Origin: UBA4416 sp040389965
Lineage (GTDB): Bacteria; Bacteroidota; Bacteroidia; B-17B0; Aurantibacillaceae
Direction of reading: 5' to 3'
NCBI GenBank assembly: GCA_040389965.1
Contig: JAZJZF010000083.1
Coordinates: 14,422 to 78,421 of the forward strand
Length of the DNA stretch: 64,000 nt
Position numbers and translations under genes: made by a program. The notes beneath the pieces are model-generated. The model did no database searches and was not told the origin of the DNA. It was given only the letters and a program-made list of their open reading frames with translations. Position 1 is the stretch's first letter, and each line of letters starts with the position of its first letter. Of this stretch, positions 44,493-54,300 are shown in pieces.

Positions 44493-45470
44493 ATGAAATC
44501 ATTGCTGGCAGTTGCATTCGCCTCCGTATACGGGCTCTCTATCAGGTTGTTATTTGGCTTCCTGGATAATATTATGGGAATTATGAGTGTCACGTTCCTG
44601 GTACTTGTGCCTATGCTTATTGGTTTTGTTACGATTATTGTGATCCCTAAGCAAAAAGGAATTAACGGAGTCGGCGCCTTTTTTCTACCATGGCTTACAA
44701 GCCTTGTGATATTGGTTATTACCATGCTGTTAAATATAGAGGGAAGTATTTGCTGGATCATGATTTACCCGTTTTTCGCGATTCTTGCCGGTCTCGGTGG
44801 ATTGATAGCCTATTACATTAAAAGAGGGCGGGCAAAGAATATGAATGATACCAACGATTTTGGGAAGCCCACTACCTTAAATATGTCTCTTTTGTTTCTT
44901 CTTCCTGCCTTTGCCGGTTATGTAGAAGGAGAGAAAACCTTAACGCCCAGGCATTTTAATATAAGCGAAGAGATCGTGATAGCAGCCAGTCCTAAAGAAG
45001 TATGGAAGCAGTTAACGCACATTAACGAATTGGAATCCAAAGAAGAGAAGAGCAGCTTTTCAGGGATGTTAGGCTTTCCGCGTCATTTGCGTACTGTATT
45101 AGATACTCCGGCCATTGGAGGAAAGCGGATCGCTATTTATGAAAAGGGATTGTATTTTAAAGAAACAATTTCGAAATATGAGCCCGAGCACTTTATGGCG
45201 CTGGATATTAAAACCGATCCTAAAAATATACCTCCTACCGTTATGGATGAACATATTTTAATTGGAGGAAAACACATTGATATTCTAGAAGATATTTATA
45301 AACTGGAACAATTACCTGATGGAAAATCGCGCTTAACACTTTCGACCCGCTTTTATATTAATACGCCTTTTAACTGGTATTCGGGCATTTGGGCCAATTA
45401 CTTAATGAAAGATATCTTACAGGAAGAATTAGAGTTAATAAAAACGCGGGCAACCACCAAACTCAATTAA
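44493..45470 (+). CDS. Membrane-anchored SRPBCC (polyketide-cyclase-like) protein
   Basis: 325 residues. The N-terminal about 115 residues hold four hydrophobic helices. The C-terminal part (about 165-320) is a START/SRPBCC-like hydrophobic-ligand domain, beginning ISEEIVIAASPKEVWKQLTHI and running through GKRIAIYEKGLYFKETISKYEPEHFMALDI to SRLTLSTRFYINTPFNWYSGIWANYLM. Such domains bind or transfer lipophilic small molecules. Its leader is the same as that of the second Coq4-like gene, although the two proteins are unrelated, which suggests joint control. Small membrane-protein genes follow. Confidence 0.85.
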   Translation: MKSLLAVAFASVYGLSIRLLFGFLDNIMGIMSVTFLVLVPMLIGFVTIIVIPKQKGINGVGAFFLPWLTSLVILVITMLLNIEGSICWIMIYPFFAILAGLGGLIAYYIKRGRAKNMNDTNDFGKPTTLNMSLLFLLPAFAGYVEGEKTLTPRHFNISEEIVIAASPKEVWKQLTHINELESKEEKSSFSGMLGFPRHLRTVLDTPAIGGKRIAIYEKGLYFKETISKYEPEHFMALDIKTDPKNIPPTVMDEHILIGGKHIDILEDIYKLEQLPDGKSRLTLSTRFYINTPFNWYSGIWANYLMKDILQEELELIKTRATTKLN

Positions 45471-45502
45471 ACCATTATACACCATTTTAATTCAGTTATA
45501 CC

Positions 45503-46033
45503 ATGAGCGGAAAACAAATAGCTGTAAATACCATTGACAAATCCTTCAGGAATTATGTGTCGTTAATTCTATTATTTATGCCGGCAATTTTATTTGCTAT
45601 TCTATTGTTTATTTTCAGGCAGCACCACAAACTTAATTTCAACGTGGCTTTCCCTTTTATACCCTGGCAGTTTTTGGTGATGGCGTTGTTTGGAACCATT
45701 GCTACCGTGGGCGGCATCCTCGACTGGAAATTTCACAGAGATCCTTTAAATCTTAAGATCCCTAAAAAAGAAAGGGATGCGGAAGCAGCGGCCCTGGGAC
45801 TTGGTGGCTTGCCCATGTTTATTGTCATGTGGTTTGCCATGATGAGTACAACGTCATCTGCGTACTTAATTCCTATCATCGTTATTTTAATTTATACCGT
45901 GGTCACTATCAGTTATGATGAATTTGTGTTTCATATCAAACGCTGCGGAAAGCAAGAAACCCTGTACCATCGGATGTTGGTATTTGGCAACGGTATTGCC
46001 TGGTTAGCCTGGTTTCATTTTATTTACGGCTAA
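45503..46033 (+). CDS. Four-TM membrane protein
   Basis: 176 residues, with hydrophobic segments at about 20-42, 55-75, 98-120 and 122-142, and a short histidine-containing loop (FRQHHKLN; DWKFHRDP) between the first two. The GLPMFIVMWFAMMSTTSSAYL helix is notable. No family recognised. It follows the SRPBCC gene by 32 bases and abuts the next gene with no spacing, so it is probably part of an operon reaching at least to 47249. Confidence 0.78.
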   Translation: MSGKQIAVNTIDKSFRNYVSLILLFMPAILFAILLFIFRQHHKLNFNVAFPFIPWQFLVMALFGTIATVGGILDWKFHRDPLNLKIPKKERDAEAAALGLGGLPMFIVMWFAMMSTTSSAYLIPIIVILIYTVVTISYDEFVFHIKRCGKQETLYHRMLVFGNGIAWLAWFHFIYG

Positions 46034-46564
46034 ATGAATGTAAAGGAACTCATACAAAAAAGCGAAATCTTCATGAGGCAGGAGTCTATCCTTATTGATA
46101 AGCCGGTGTCTTTCAATTTGTTCAGGCAGGGCGGTGTGTGGATGTGCCAGTGGCTTTCGGTATTTGAGAATAAACAAGCGATTCAGTATGATACTTTAGT
46201 TCATTTTAACGCCTATGGTTTTATGAAGTATGGCATTTGTATGGCTGCGTTTTTTGTATCGTTGTGGTGTTTCTTTACATGGAATATCTATTTAACGCCC
46301 TTATCTATTTTGGTGTTTTATATTGCAGAAATACACTTTTTGTTTTTGTTTCCTTTATTGATCGATAAAGTGGAGAAGCCTGTTTTAAAAAGTATATCCA
46401 TCACATATCGTATCGGGTTATTGAATGTATTGGTAAAAGTGATCCCCATTGGGTTTTATATGGTATTTGGTTTGTTGCGTTTTTCTGATCCTTTCCGCAA
46501 TTGGTATAAAGGATGTCTGGCTGTTTTAATCTGGTATCAGGATGAAGTTAGAGATAGGATATAA
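46034..46564 (+). CDS. Membrane protein of unknown function
   Basis: 176 residues. A soluble N-terminus (about 1-65, KSEIFMRQESILIDKPVSFNLFRQGG) is followed by three hydrophobic helices (about 70-92, 94-115, 135-155). The family is not recognised. The start directly follows the preceding stop codon, and its last 23 bases overlap the start of the metallophosphoesterase gene, so translation is probably coupled. Confidence 0.78.
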   Translation: MNVKELIQKSEIFMRQESILIDKPVSFNLFRQGGVWMCQWLSVFENKQAIQYDTLVHFNAYGFMKYGICMAAFFVSLWCFFTWNIYLTPLSILVFYIAEIHFLFLFPLLIDKVEKPVLKSISITYRIGLLNVLVKVIPIGFYMVFGLLRFSDPFRNWYKGCLAVLIWYQDEVRDRI

Positions 46565-47249
46565 AAGCGCTTTCGAGATCCGTTCTGAGGAATTGACTTA
46601 TGACGGTAAACAACCCTTAAGGATTGTCTATATGTCCGATCTGCATTTTAATGCCTACAGCGCTCCTATGGTCGCTAATATCGTGCAGGAAGTAAAACAA
46701 ACAAAACCTGATGTATTATTATTGGGCGGCGATTATGCAGATACAAAAAAAGGACTAGTGCATTTAAATGAACTTTTAAAGTCATTTGCAGGCATTGATC
46801 ACGTAATGGCTGTAGCCGGGAACCACGATTATTTTTTTGGAATAGAGACACTTAAAAATATAATGCTCGCGCATAAAATAGTATGGATCGAAAAAAAGTC
46901 TGTTCAGATAAGCGTTAATGGCTGCAGCATTCAGATTGATGGAAATATGATAACCGGTAAAGAACATAAGGCAGACCTGAAAATTCTATGTCTGCACAAG
47001 CCGCTTGATATTGAAACCATACCGGGATACGATGTGGCCTTTGCCGGGCACTTGCATGGAAGTCAGTTTGTAGCCTGGCAAACAGAGAAAGGCCTCTTTC
47101 CCGGAAGATTTTTTTACAAATGGAATAGATTAAAAACAACTGTAAACAATTGCCGCTACTATATCAGCAAAGGCCTTGGAGATACGTTGCCTATACGATA
47201 TAACTGCCCTAAAGACCTGATTGTAATAAATCTTAAACCTGAAGCATAA
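46542..47249 (+). CDS. Calcineurin-like metallophosphoesterase
   Basis: 235 residues. All five metal-binding blocks of the calcineurin-like fold are visible: YMSDLHF (D-x-H) at about 27-33, LLGGDYAD (GD) at about 62-69, AVAGNHDYFFG (GNHD) at about 93-103, a later CLHKP block and FAGHLHGSQF (GHxH). There is no signal peptide or membrane anchor. Relatives act on lipid-linked pyrophosphates (UDP-diacylglucosamine hydrolase-like) or nucleotides; the substrate cannot be fixed. It overlaps the preceding membrane-protein gene by 23 bases, consistent with a joint lipid-related role, which is inference. Confidence 0.9.
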   Translation: MKLEIGYKSAFEIRSEELTYDGKQPLRIVYMSDLHFNAYSAPMVANIVQEVKQTKPDVLLLGGDYADTKKGLVHLNELLKSFAGIDHVMAVAGNHDYFFGIETLKNIMLAHKIVWIEKKSVQISVNGCSIQIDGNMITGKEHKADLKILCLHKPLDIETIPGYDVAFAGHLHGSQFVAWQTEKGLFPGRFFYKWNRLKTTVNNCRYYISKGLGDTLPIRYNCPKDLIVINLKPEA

Positions 47250-47264
47250 TCCTTTTATAAAACC

Positions 47265-47912
47265 ATGAAATCATTAAACTTTAAACAACTCGTATATTGC
47301 TTTACCGCCTTTGCCATTGCCTTATGCGCTTTTCGCATTTTTAAAACCAATCAATTCTCCTATTTCTTTTTAATATGGAATTTGTTTCTGGCGCTTATTC
47401 CATGGTGGGTCAGCGAATACCTCAAAACCAAAAATAAGCTTCAGCTAAAGCATATACCACTGGTGTTTGCATGGCTCTTGTTTTTACCCAATGCACCTTA
47501 TATCCTTACCGATCTTTTTCATTTAAGGCAAAGAACAGATATACCGCTTTGGTTCGATCTGGTTTTAATCTTGTCTTTTGCTTTTACAGGGCTTGTGGTG
47601 TTTATGAAATCCTTAAAGGATATGCTCATTGTATTTAAACATTACCTGTCGCCCTTTTACCACAGGGTGTTTACCTTCGGTGTGTTCTGGCTTATTTCAT
47701 TTGGGCTTTATTTAGGCCGATATGTAAGGTTTAACAGCTGGGATGTGATTCACCCGGTAGGATTCATGAAAACCTGTTTACGTTTATTTATTCATGAACA
47801 ATCTTTAAAAGAAGTAAGTGCTTTTACATGTGTATTTTCTGCTTTTTTAATGATGGTGTTTTTTGTGATAAACCACAAGCCTGGCGAAGGTAAAGAGACT
47901 GCCAAATATTAG
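47265..47912 (+). CDS. DUF1361 membrane protein
   Basis: 215 residues with six hydrophobic segments. The DUF1361 pattern is evident: FFLIWNLFLALIPWWVSEYL, LLFLPNAPYILTDLFHLR (the family's NAPYxxTDxxHL block at about 75-88), and GLYLGRYVRFNSWDV near 150. The family is widespread in bacteria and has no known function. The gene starts 15 bases after the metallophosphoesterase gene and is probably the last of this run. Confidence 0.88.
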   Translation: MKSLNFKQLVYCFTAFAIALCAFRIFKTNQFSYFFLIWNLFLALIPWWVSEYLKTKNKLQLKHIPLVFAWLLFLPNAPYILTDLFHLRQRTDIPLWFDLVLILSFAFTGLVVFMKSLKDMLIVFKHYLSPFYHRVFTFGVFWLISFGLYLGRYVRFNSWDVIHPVGFMKTCLRLFIHEQSLKEVSAFTCVFSAFLMMVFFVINHKPGEGKETAKY

Positions 47913-47941
47913 GAATGACGGGTAGTGTGTGTTTAATTTAT

Positions 47942-47949
47942 TAAATTTG
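47942..47949 (+). promoter_or_regulatory. Candidate -7 box for the diacylglycerol kinase gene
   Basis: TAAATTTG matches TAnnTTTG exactly, in the 102-base gap after the DUF1361 gene and 65 bases before the start at 48015. No clear -33 element was found. Confidence 0.4.
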
Positions 47950-48014
47950 GTAAATAGATCTCATTCAAAAAAAGTATTGGCTTTTTAAGCCGATAACATT
48001 TTAAAAACAGAATT

Positions 48015-48374
48015 ATGCCAGGTTTTAAAAAGTCTTTTGGTTTTGCTTGCAAGGGTTTAAAATTTGCCTGGAAAGAAAAACACGTGAGGGTTCATGTCAT
48101 TATTGCTTTGCTTGTAAGCGCCGCAGGTTTTTATTTCAGGATCAGTCATATAGAATGGTTGATTCTCTTATTACTGTTTGCACTTGTCATTAGTCTTGAA
48201 ATCATTAATACTGCTATCGAACATTTGGTAAATCTGGTTCAACCCAACTGGCACGAACAGGCGGGAAAAGTAAAGGATCTGTCGGCAGGAGCTGTTTTAT
48301 GTGCCAGTATCTTTGCTGCCATTTGTGGCATATTGATTTTTGGAAAATATATATTAGATTTACTCAACTCTTAA
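48015..48374 (+). CDS. Diacylglycerol kinase family protein (DgkA type)
   Basis: 119 residues with three membrane helices, as in the small DgkA family. The start SFGFACKGLKFAWKEKHVRVH is the amphipathic surface helix; SLEIINTAIEHLVNLV matches the active-site block (E-x-x-NTAIE), followed by AGKVKDLSAGAVL, where most relatives have AKDxAAGAV. It phosphorylates diacylglycerol or undecaprenol with ATP at the inner face of the cytoplasmic membrane; in Gram-negative Bacteroidota either substrate is possible. It is 28 bases upstream of the nucleoside phosphorylase gene. Confidence 0.92.
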   Translation: MPGFKKSFGFACKGLKFAWKEKHVRVHVIIALLVSAAGFYFRISHIEWLILLLLFALVISLEIINTAIEHLVNLVQPNWHEQAGKVKDLSAGAVLCASIFAAICGILIFGKYILDLLNS

Positions 48375-48402
48375 TATGTAATCATCATTAAACACCTCTT
48401 AT

Positions 48403-49275
48403 ATGTCTCAATTTCCTGAAACAGAATTAATTCTTACCAAAGAAAACCGTGTATACCATATCAACCTAAAAGCAGAAGATGTTGCTGACGATGTAATTGT
48501 TGTAGGGGATCAGCACCGCGTAGCACAAATATCCAAACTGTTTAGTAAAATAGAATTTAAAACCGAGCATCGCGAATTTGTAACGCATACCGGAATTTAT
48601 AACGGAAAACGTATTACCGTGTTATCTACGGGTATTGGCCCCGATAATATTGATATAGTCTTAAATGAATTGGATGCGGCCGTTAACATTAATCTTGAAA
48701 CACGGGAATTAAATCCGGTACACCGCTCCTTAAACATTATCCGCTTGGGTACCAGTGGTGCTTTACAAGCTGATATCCCTGTTAATGGCATAGTGGTAAG
48801 CTCGCATGGATTGGGTCTTGACGGACTTCTGAACTTTTATGACAACTGGGAAAGCGTAGCAGATAAAACAATTAGCGAAGCATTTATAAAACATACCAAC
48901 TGGTTACCAAACTTACCTTATCCTTATTGTGTAAAGGCTTCTGATAAGCTGATGGCAAAGTTTATGGAAGGCACTCATATTGGCATTACAGCTACTGCAC
49001 CAGGTTTTTATGGCCCGCAGGGCAGGCAGATCAGGCTAAAAGCAGCGATGCCCAATTTAAACGAAATGTTGACGGCTTTTAAGCTTGGCGACCAGAGGAT
49101 TACTAACTTTGAAATGGAAACATCGGCATTGTACGGCTTAGGAAAGTTATTAAACCACCAGTGTTTAACAGCTTGTGTGATCATTGCAAACCGTGTGCGT
49201 AAGGAGTTTACATCAGATTACACAAAAAGTGTGGAGATATTAATACAGGAAAGTTTACAACGATTAACAGCCTGA
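48403..49275 (+). CDS. Nucleoside phosphorylase (uridine phosphorylase-like)
   Basis: 290 residues of the PNP/UDP phosphorylase superfamily. Visible blocks are VVGDQHRVAQISKLF (phosphate/ribose region near 33-47), GIYNGKRITVLSTGIGPDNIDIVLNEL (about 67-93), RLGTSGALQADIPV (about 110-123) and TNFEMETSALYGLGKLL (the ribose-binding EMET block at about 230). Relatives cleave uridine or purine nucleosides with phosphate. The base specificity is not certain. An intrinsic terminator follows 28 bases after the stop. Confidence 0.9.
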   Translation: MSQFPETELILTKENRVYHINLKAEDVADDVIVVGDQHRVAQISKLFSKIEFKTEHREFVTHTGIYNGKRITVLSTGIGPDNIDIVLNELDAAVNINLETRELNPVHRSLNIIRLGTSGALQADIPVNGIVVSSHGLGLDGLLNFYDNWESVADKTISEAFIKHTNWLPNLPYPYCVKASDKLMAKFMEGTHIGITATAPGFYGPQGRQIRLKAAMPNLNEMLTAFKLGDQRITNFEMETSALYGLGKLLNHQCLTACVIIANRVRKEFTSDYTKSVEILIQESLQRLTA

Positions 49276-49302
49276 TTGTTAAGAAAATCTAATTTCCATG
49301 TT

Positions 49303-49329
49303 AAAATAGCTCCAATTCGGGGCTATTTT
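49303..49329 (+). terminator. Intrinsic terminator of the nucleoside phosphorylase gene
   Basis: Arms AAAATAGCTCC (49303-49313) and GGGGCTATTTT (49319-49329, one G-T pair) with loop AATTC, followed by TTG. TATTTTTG (49324-49331) inside the distal arm also matches a -7 box and could help start the next gene. Confidence 0.8.
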
Positions 49330-49338
49330 TGTTTAAGT

Positions 49339-50229
49339 ATGCGCGCCAAGAAAAACGAAATGAACCTGAAGGAAGTAATAGCTCTTATTACTTTGCTGGA
49401 TGATCCGGATGATGGAATATATTCCGAAGTAAAGAACAGGTTTATTGTGTTGGGGCCTCCGGCTATCCCACATCTGGAAACAGCCTGGGAAAATAGTTTT
49501 GATGCGCTGATGCAAAAGCGTATAGAAGGTATTATTCACACCATTCAATTTAAAGCATTGCAAAATGCTCTTAAAAACTGGGCAGAGAACGAACAGGACG
49601 ATTTGTTTAAAGGTTGCAGTATTATTGCCCGTTACCAATACCCTGACCTCGACGAAAATAAACTCAAAAAACAGCTCCACCAGATTAAACAGGACGTGTG
49701 GCTGGAGTTACACGATGATTTGACGGCGCTCGAAAAAGTAAAGATCATTAATCATATTCTTTTCGAAGTGCATCAGTTTGGAGGTAACATTACAAACTAT
49801 CATGCCCCACAAAATTCCTTTATAAATGTGGTTCTGGAAACCAAAAAAGGTAATCCTGTGATGTTAAGTATTATTTACACCCTTATTTGTAAAGAGCTTA
49901 ATATACCTGTATATGGTGTTAATTTGCCCCAGCATTTTGTGTTGGCCTATGTCAACGATATGACCAATTTATTTGATCCATCACATAAAACATTGTCAGA
50001 CAATATCTTATTTTATATCAATCCTTTCAGTAAAGGTTTAATATTTAATCAGGCGGATATCGATTCGTTTATTAAGCAATTAAAGATCGAACCGGAAACA
50101 AAATATTATTTGCCATGCTCTAACCTCGATATTATTAAGCGTATTTTAAATAACCTGATCTATTCTTTCGATAAAATGGGATATGCCGAAAAGGTTAAAG
50201 AATTAAAAGATCTGGATAAGCAATTATAA
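49339..50229 (+). CDS. SirB1/transglutaminase-like family protein
   Basis: 296 residues from the ATG at 49339 (an ATG at 49360 is also possible). A TTG-started version from 49276 would run through the terminator and is rejected. The SirB1-type core is at about 80-230: LEKVKIINHILFEVHQFGGN, NSFINVVLETKKGNPVMLSIIYTLICKEL, and GVNLPQHFVLAYVND. The catalytic cysteine of true transglutaminases is a serine here (MLSIIY), as is common in SirB1-like proteins, so the protein is probably not an active protease. The family's role is not settled. Confidence 0.86.
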   Translation: MRAKKNEMNLKEVIALITLLDDPDDGIYSEVKNRFIVLGPPAIPHLETAWENSFDALMQKRIEGIIHTIQFKALQNALKNWAENEQDDLFKGCSIIARYQYPDLDENKLKKQLHQIKQDVWLELHDDLTALEKVKIINHILFEVHQFGGNITNYHAPQNSFINVVLETKKGNPVMLSIIYTLICKELNIPVYGVNLPQHFVLAYVNDMTNLFDPSHKTLSDNILFYINPFSKGLIFNQADIDSFIKQLKIEPETKYYLPCSNLDIIKRILNNLIYSFDKMGYAEKVKELKDLDKQL

Positions 50230-50304
50230 CATAAACCCGTACAACGTGTTATCATTGAGTTATTAAAAAATATAAAACAAATCGTCTTTTATCCCTATAA
50301 ACCA

Positions 50305-50312
50305 TAATTTTG
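50305..50312 (+). promoter_or_regulatory. Candidate -7 box for the cyanophycinase-like gene
   Basis: TAATTTTG matches TAnnTTTG, 26 bases before the ATG at 50339, in a 109-base gap without other features. Confidence 0.5.
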
Positions 50313-50338
50313 CAGGGCAAGGCATAACGTAGCGCACA

Positions 50339-51244
50339 ATGAATCCAAAAGGGAAGCTAATTATTATAGGGGGAGCTGTTGATAAAGGCAGTTTTACAGA
50401 CGGAGATCTGAATAAGCAAAGTGAAAAGAATATTAAATTTTTTGAAACGGGTATCTTACGTCGTTTGATCAATGAATCAAAACTTAAAGAAAAATCAAGA
50501 ATTGAAATCATTACCACGGCTTCTAAAATTCCAAAAGAAGTGGGTCCTGAATATGTAAAAGCGCTTGAAGTGCTTGGTGCCACTAATGTTGGTATATTGG
50601 ATATTGATAAGAGAGAACAGGCATTGGATCAGGAATCGGTTGACAGATTAAAGGCTGCGGATGTGGTTATGTTTACCGGAGGAGATCAGTTACGTTTGAC
50701 GTCTATTTTAGGAGGAACTCCTTTTCATAAATTATTACTGAATAAATACCAGAACGAAGAATTTATTTTTGCCGGTACATCGGCAGGTGCGGCAGCGGCT
50801 TCCAATAGCATGATCTATCAGGGAAGTAGCAGCGAGGCCTTATTAAAAGGAGAAGTAAAAATTACCAGTGGTCTTGGATTAATTGATGATGTGGTGATTG
50901 ATACACATTTTGTGCATCGTGGCCGCATAGGTCGCTTGTTTCAGGCTGTTGTAGGAAATCCAATTGTATTAGGCATAGGCCTTGGAGAAGATACCGGTTT
51001 ACTGATTACCGATAGTAAAATTATGGAAGCGATAGGTTCGGGGCTGGTAATTTTAGTAGACGGGCAGCAAATTAAGGATACAAACATTACACAGGTTGAA
51101 ATGAGTCAACCTATTTCCATTAAAAATTTAATTGTTCACGTGATGAGCATGGGAGATATTTATAACCTCGAAACCAGTGAAATGACGATTGGTGCGGTTG
51201 TTTATCCTCATCTGGTGAAAAAAGACTCGGATGATGATGAATAG
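50339..51244 (+). CDS. Cyanophycinase-like peptidase (S51 family)
   Basis: 301 residues. The cyanophycinase pattern is clear: KLIIIGGAVDKG at the start, VVMFTGGDQLRLTSIL at about 110-125, the nucleophile elbow IFAGTSAGAAAAS (Ser in GTSAG, about 146), and DTHFVHRGRIGRLFQAV with the usual His/Arg residues. The enzyme releases beta-Asp-Arg dipeptides from the storage polymer cyanophycin. The polymer synthetase (cphA) and isoaspartyl dipeptidase genes, often adjacent, are not in this window. It is transcribed alone with its own promoter box and ends at a strong terminator. Confidence 0.9.
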   Translation: MNPKGKLIIIGGAVDKGSFTDGDLNKQSEKNIKFFETGILRRLINESKLKEKSRIEIITTASKIPKEVGPEYVKALEVLGATNVGILDIDKREQALDQESVDRLKAADVVMFTGGDQLRLTSILGGTPFHKLLLNKYQNEEFIFAGTSAGAAAASNSMIYQGSSSEALLKGEVKITSGLGLIDDVVIDTHFVHRGRIGRLFQAVVGNPIVLGIGLGEDTGLLITDSKIMEAIGSGLVILVDGQQIKDTNITQVEMSQPISIKNLIVHVMSMGDIYNLETSEMTIGAVVYPHLVKKDSDDDE

Positions 51245-51273
51245 TCTTTAAACAAACTCTTAGTTTGCACAAT

Positions 51274-51305
51274 AAAAAAACCTAAGCATTAGCTTAGGTT
51301 TTTTT
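51274..51305. terminator. Bidirectional intrinsic terminator
   Basis: Arms CCTAAGC (51281-51287) and GCTTAGG (51292-51298), loop ATTA, flanked by seven A on the left and seven T on the right. It lies between the cyanophycinase-like and macroglobulin genes, which converge. Confidence 0.93.
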
Positions 51306-51323
51306 TATGGAGGTCTACTGACT

Positions 51324-54300
51324 TTATTTTCCTATTTTAACCCTGATACCTTCGCTGTGGCTTGTAAATTCAGGGGCGTACATACATTGAATGGTGGTGA
51401 TGCCATTACTGAAATCGCCGGAATGATTTACCACTAACGGATATTCAAATACATAGGTTCCTTTGTTCAGATATGAGAAAAAGAAATTAGTGGCAGCGTC
51501 CCTGGTGCTTTCATAATACCCTAAGCCATCCTGGTATTTATAGCCGCTCATGACATTGGTAGGTTCAAAACCTGATGCACGCATATCTTTCATGTGTACA
51601 TAGTTCATATCCCTGTCAACGCGCAGTTCAATCCTTACCTTAATCTTATCGCCTAATTTTAAGTTGGTGCTTTCGGTAATAGGCTCTAAAACAGGGCCGC
51701 TTGCTGTGTTTTTTTGCAGGAACAATTGTTTTTTAATTTTTAAAGGTGTTTCATGCGGTGTAATTTTATCCAACTGTTCAAAGTATTGCCAGTACATGGC
51801 GCCATAGCTCACACCCACATCGCGTTTCTCCACTTTTACTTTGCCCATGGTGGCTGGTTTAATATCTGAGCCTGTCCATGTTTTTTTGAAATAACCTGTT
51901 CCCGGTTCTGCATTCAACGATTTATCTGTTTTAGGGTTCAGCTTCATATCGCCCACTGTTATTTCTACATTAGGCTCTGTTGCCAGCCAGTCGGTTCCTT
52001 TTAACAGTAAGGCATATACGGCATCTGTGGTAGCGCGTGTTGTTCCCCAATGCTGTGTTTGTTTACTTTTTACCAGCCAGGTTTTTAAATCATCTACCGC
52101 TTTTGTATCGTTATTAATTTCATCAAAGGCTTCTATCATTAATGCCTGCATTTCAATAGGGGCTTCATACCAATAGTAACCGTAATTTTCTTTCCAGTAC
52201 ATACCCATTTCATCGCTGTTAATGCTGTTTTCTTTCAGCGATTTTAAAATGTCTTTCGGTGTTTTGATATCTCCGTAGCGTTGCAGACTCAGTGCAATCA
52301 TTCCCTGCATGTAACGTCCATTATCCAGCCAGTACGTTTGTTCCTGTTTTTTATAATAGTCGAAATGTTCTTTGTTACGACCATCCATCGCAATATCTTT
52401 AAAGTTACTACGCATGTATAAGTATTGAACAGCCATGTAACTTAAGTGGTTTTCCGTTTTATATTTTGGACTGTATTTTTTCATGTACACATATTCTTCG
52501 CGCATGCGGTCATCGCAATATTTTACTGCTTTAGTGATCATATCCCATACCTCGCTGTTTTCGCGGGCTTTAATAACACCGAGTTTATCTAAATGACTAA
52601 AGCCTGTGATGATATGTTGCGTAATGTACCAGTCGTCGGGGCCGCCATCAAACCACACAAAGCCGCCATTGCTGGATTGTTTTTTCTGCAGTTTTTTAAA
52701 GGCGCGGATTTGTTCGTTGCTCATGGTATTGAGATCAAATAATAAACCCACCCGTTTTTTATTTTCACTTTCTGATTTCGATTGCAGTACCCATGGCGTT
52801 TCTTCCAATACCAGTGATTTTAGTTCCTGATTTTTTTCAAGGTTGGATAAAAAAGCATCCGGGCTGGATGTTTTCCATGCTTCAAAAATAGCTTTGATCT
52901 TTGGTTTTGAATTTACCACATAGGTTGCCAGGCTGTTTGCGTAATACCTTGCAAAGGTTTGTTCAGCACATTCGTAAGGATATTCCATTAAATAGGGTAG
53001 GGCTTGTACCGCATACCAGGCGGGGTTAGCCGTAAATTCAAGCGTGTACGCATGGTTTTTTAAAGTCGTTGAATTATTATTCTGATTAATAAATTTAGTG
53101 AAAGAAAATTCTTTGGTCTGGTTACTGCGAATTGGCATAGGCATACTCTCCGTCACCAGCATTCTGTTGGTTAATACAGGAACGGCTACTTCTTCGCCAT
53201 CGCTGAAATTGCCTGCTTTTGCAACCACTTTATATTTAATGGCAGAGTAACCTTCAGGAATATGTAAACTCCATTCTATGGCAGTGCTCAGGCCTTTTTT
53301 GATAGAAAAATCCCTTGAACCTATTGTCGGAAATTTGCCGCTTACCGCATCTATCAATTCTTTCGAGATTTCTTTTTCTGTTAAAGCATCATACAAGGTC
53401 AACTCAGCCATACCTGATACATCGTTTTCTGATAAGTTAGATATCTTTGAGATGAAGGTGATTTTATCGCCTTCCCTGAAAAAACGAGGAGCATTAGGCT
53501 GCACCATTAATTCCTTTTGTGTGATTACTTCTTTTTCGAAGCGGCCTACTTTCAGGTCTTTGCTATGAGCCAATCCCATCACTTTCCATTTGGTTAAGCT
53601 TTCGGGAACCGTAAATTTAATAATGATCTCTCCTTTTTCATTAGTCTGTAGCTGAGGATAGAAAAAGGCAGTTTCATTAAAATTAGAGCGTGCTTTTATC
53701 TCCGACATGTTACCGCCGGCATCTTTTCCATCTCTCTCTTTTCTTAATCCACCTGTAACACCGTCTATGCTTGCAGTAACCACATTAGCCATGTCTCCGT
53801 CACCTGCTTCCATGTTTTTGTCATAGGCTTTCTTTTCGCTTTCTTCTCCTAATGCTAATTTTGGAACTCCGGGACTTTTTGTTTGGGATGCGGTTGTTTC
53901 ATCGGCATAAGTTCCTGTTGACATTGCCATATTAGAAACCGCACCTCTGCTATAGCGGTAGTAGCCACCATAAAAGCCTAATCCGAAATAATTCAAGGCA
54001 TCATAATAACGTCCGGGTAATGAATGATAGTTTGACGGTATTTCATAAAACTCGGTAGAATTTGCTGTGCGTTCTATACCCGACGACCAGTTTAAGCGCG
54101 CATAGTAGCTTTGATAAATGCTGAAGTCCCAATAGTTTGCGCGGAATGCATCTAATGAAGCATCATACATACTGGCTATCATTTCGGCTGCTGCTTTTTC
54201 TCCTTTTTTATCTTTTAGGATCAATTTCCATTCTTCTGCCTGTCCCGGTAATAGCTTATTACGGAATGTTTCAAATTGTATATCCAGTTCTTTATTTGTG

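Noticed and set aside
49276..49338. TTG start for the SirB1-like gene
   Set aside because: The stretch contains the terminator hairpin of the preceding gene.
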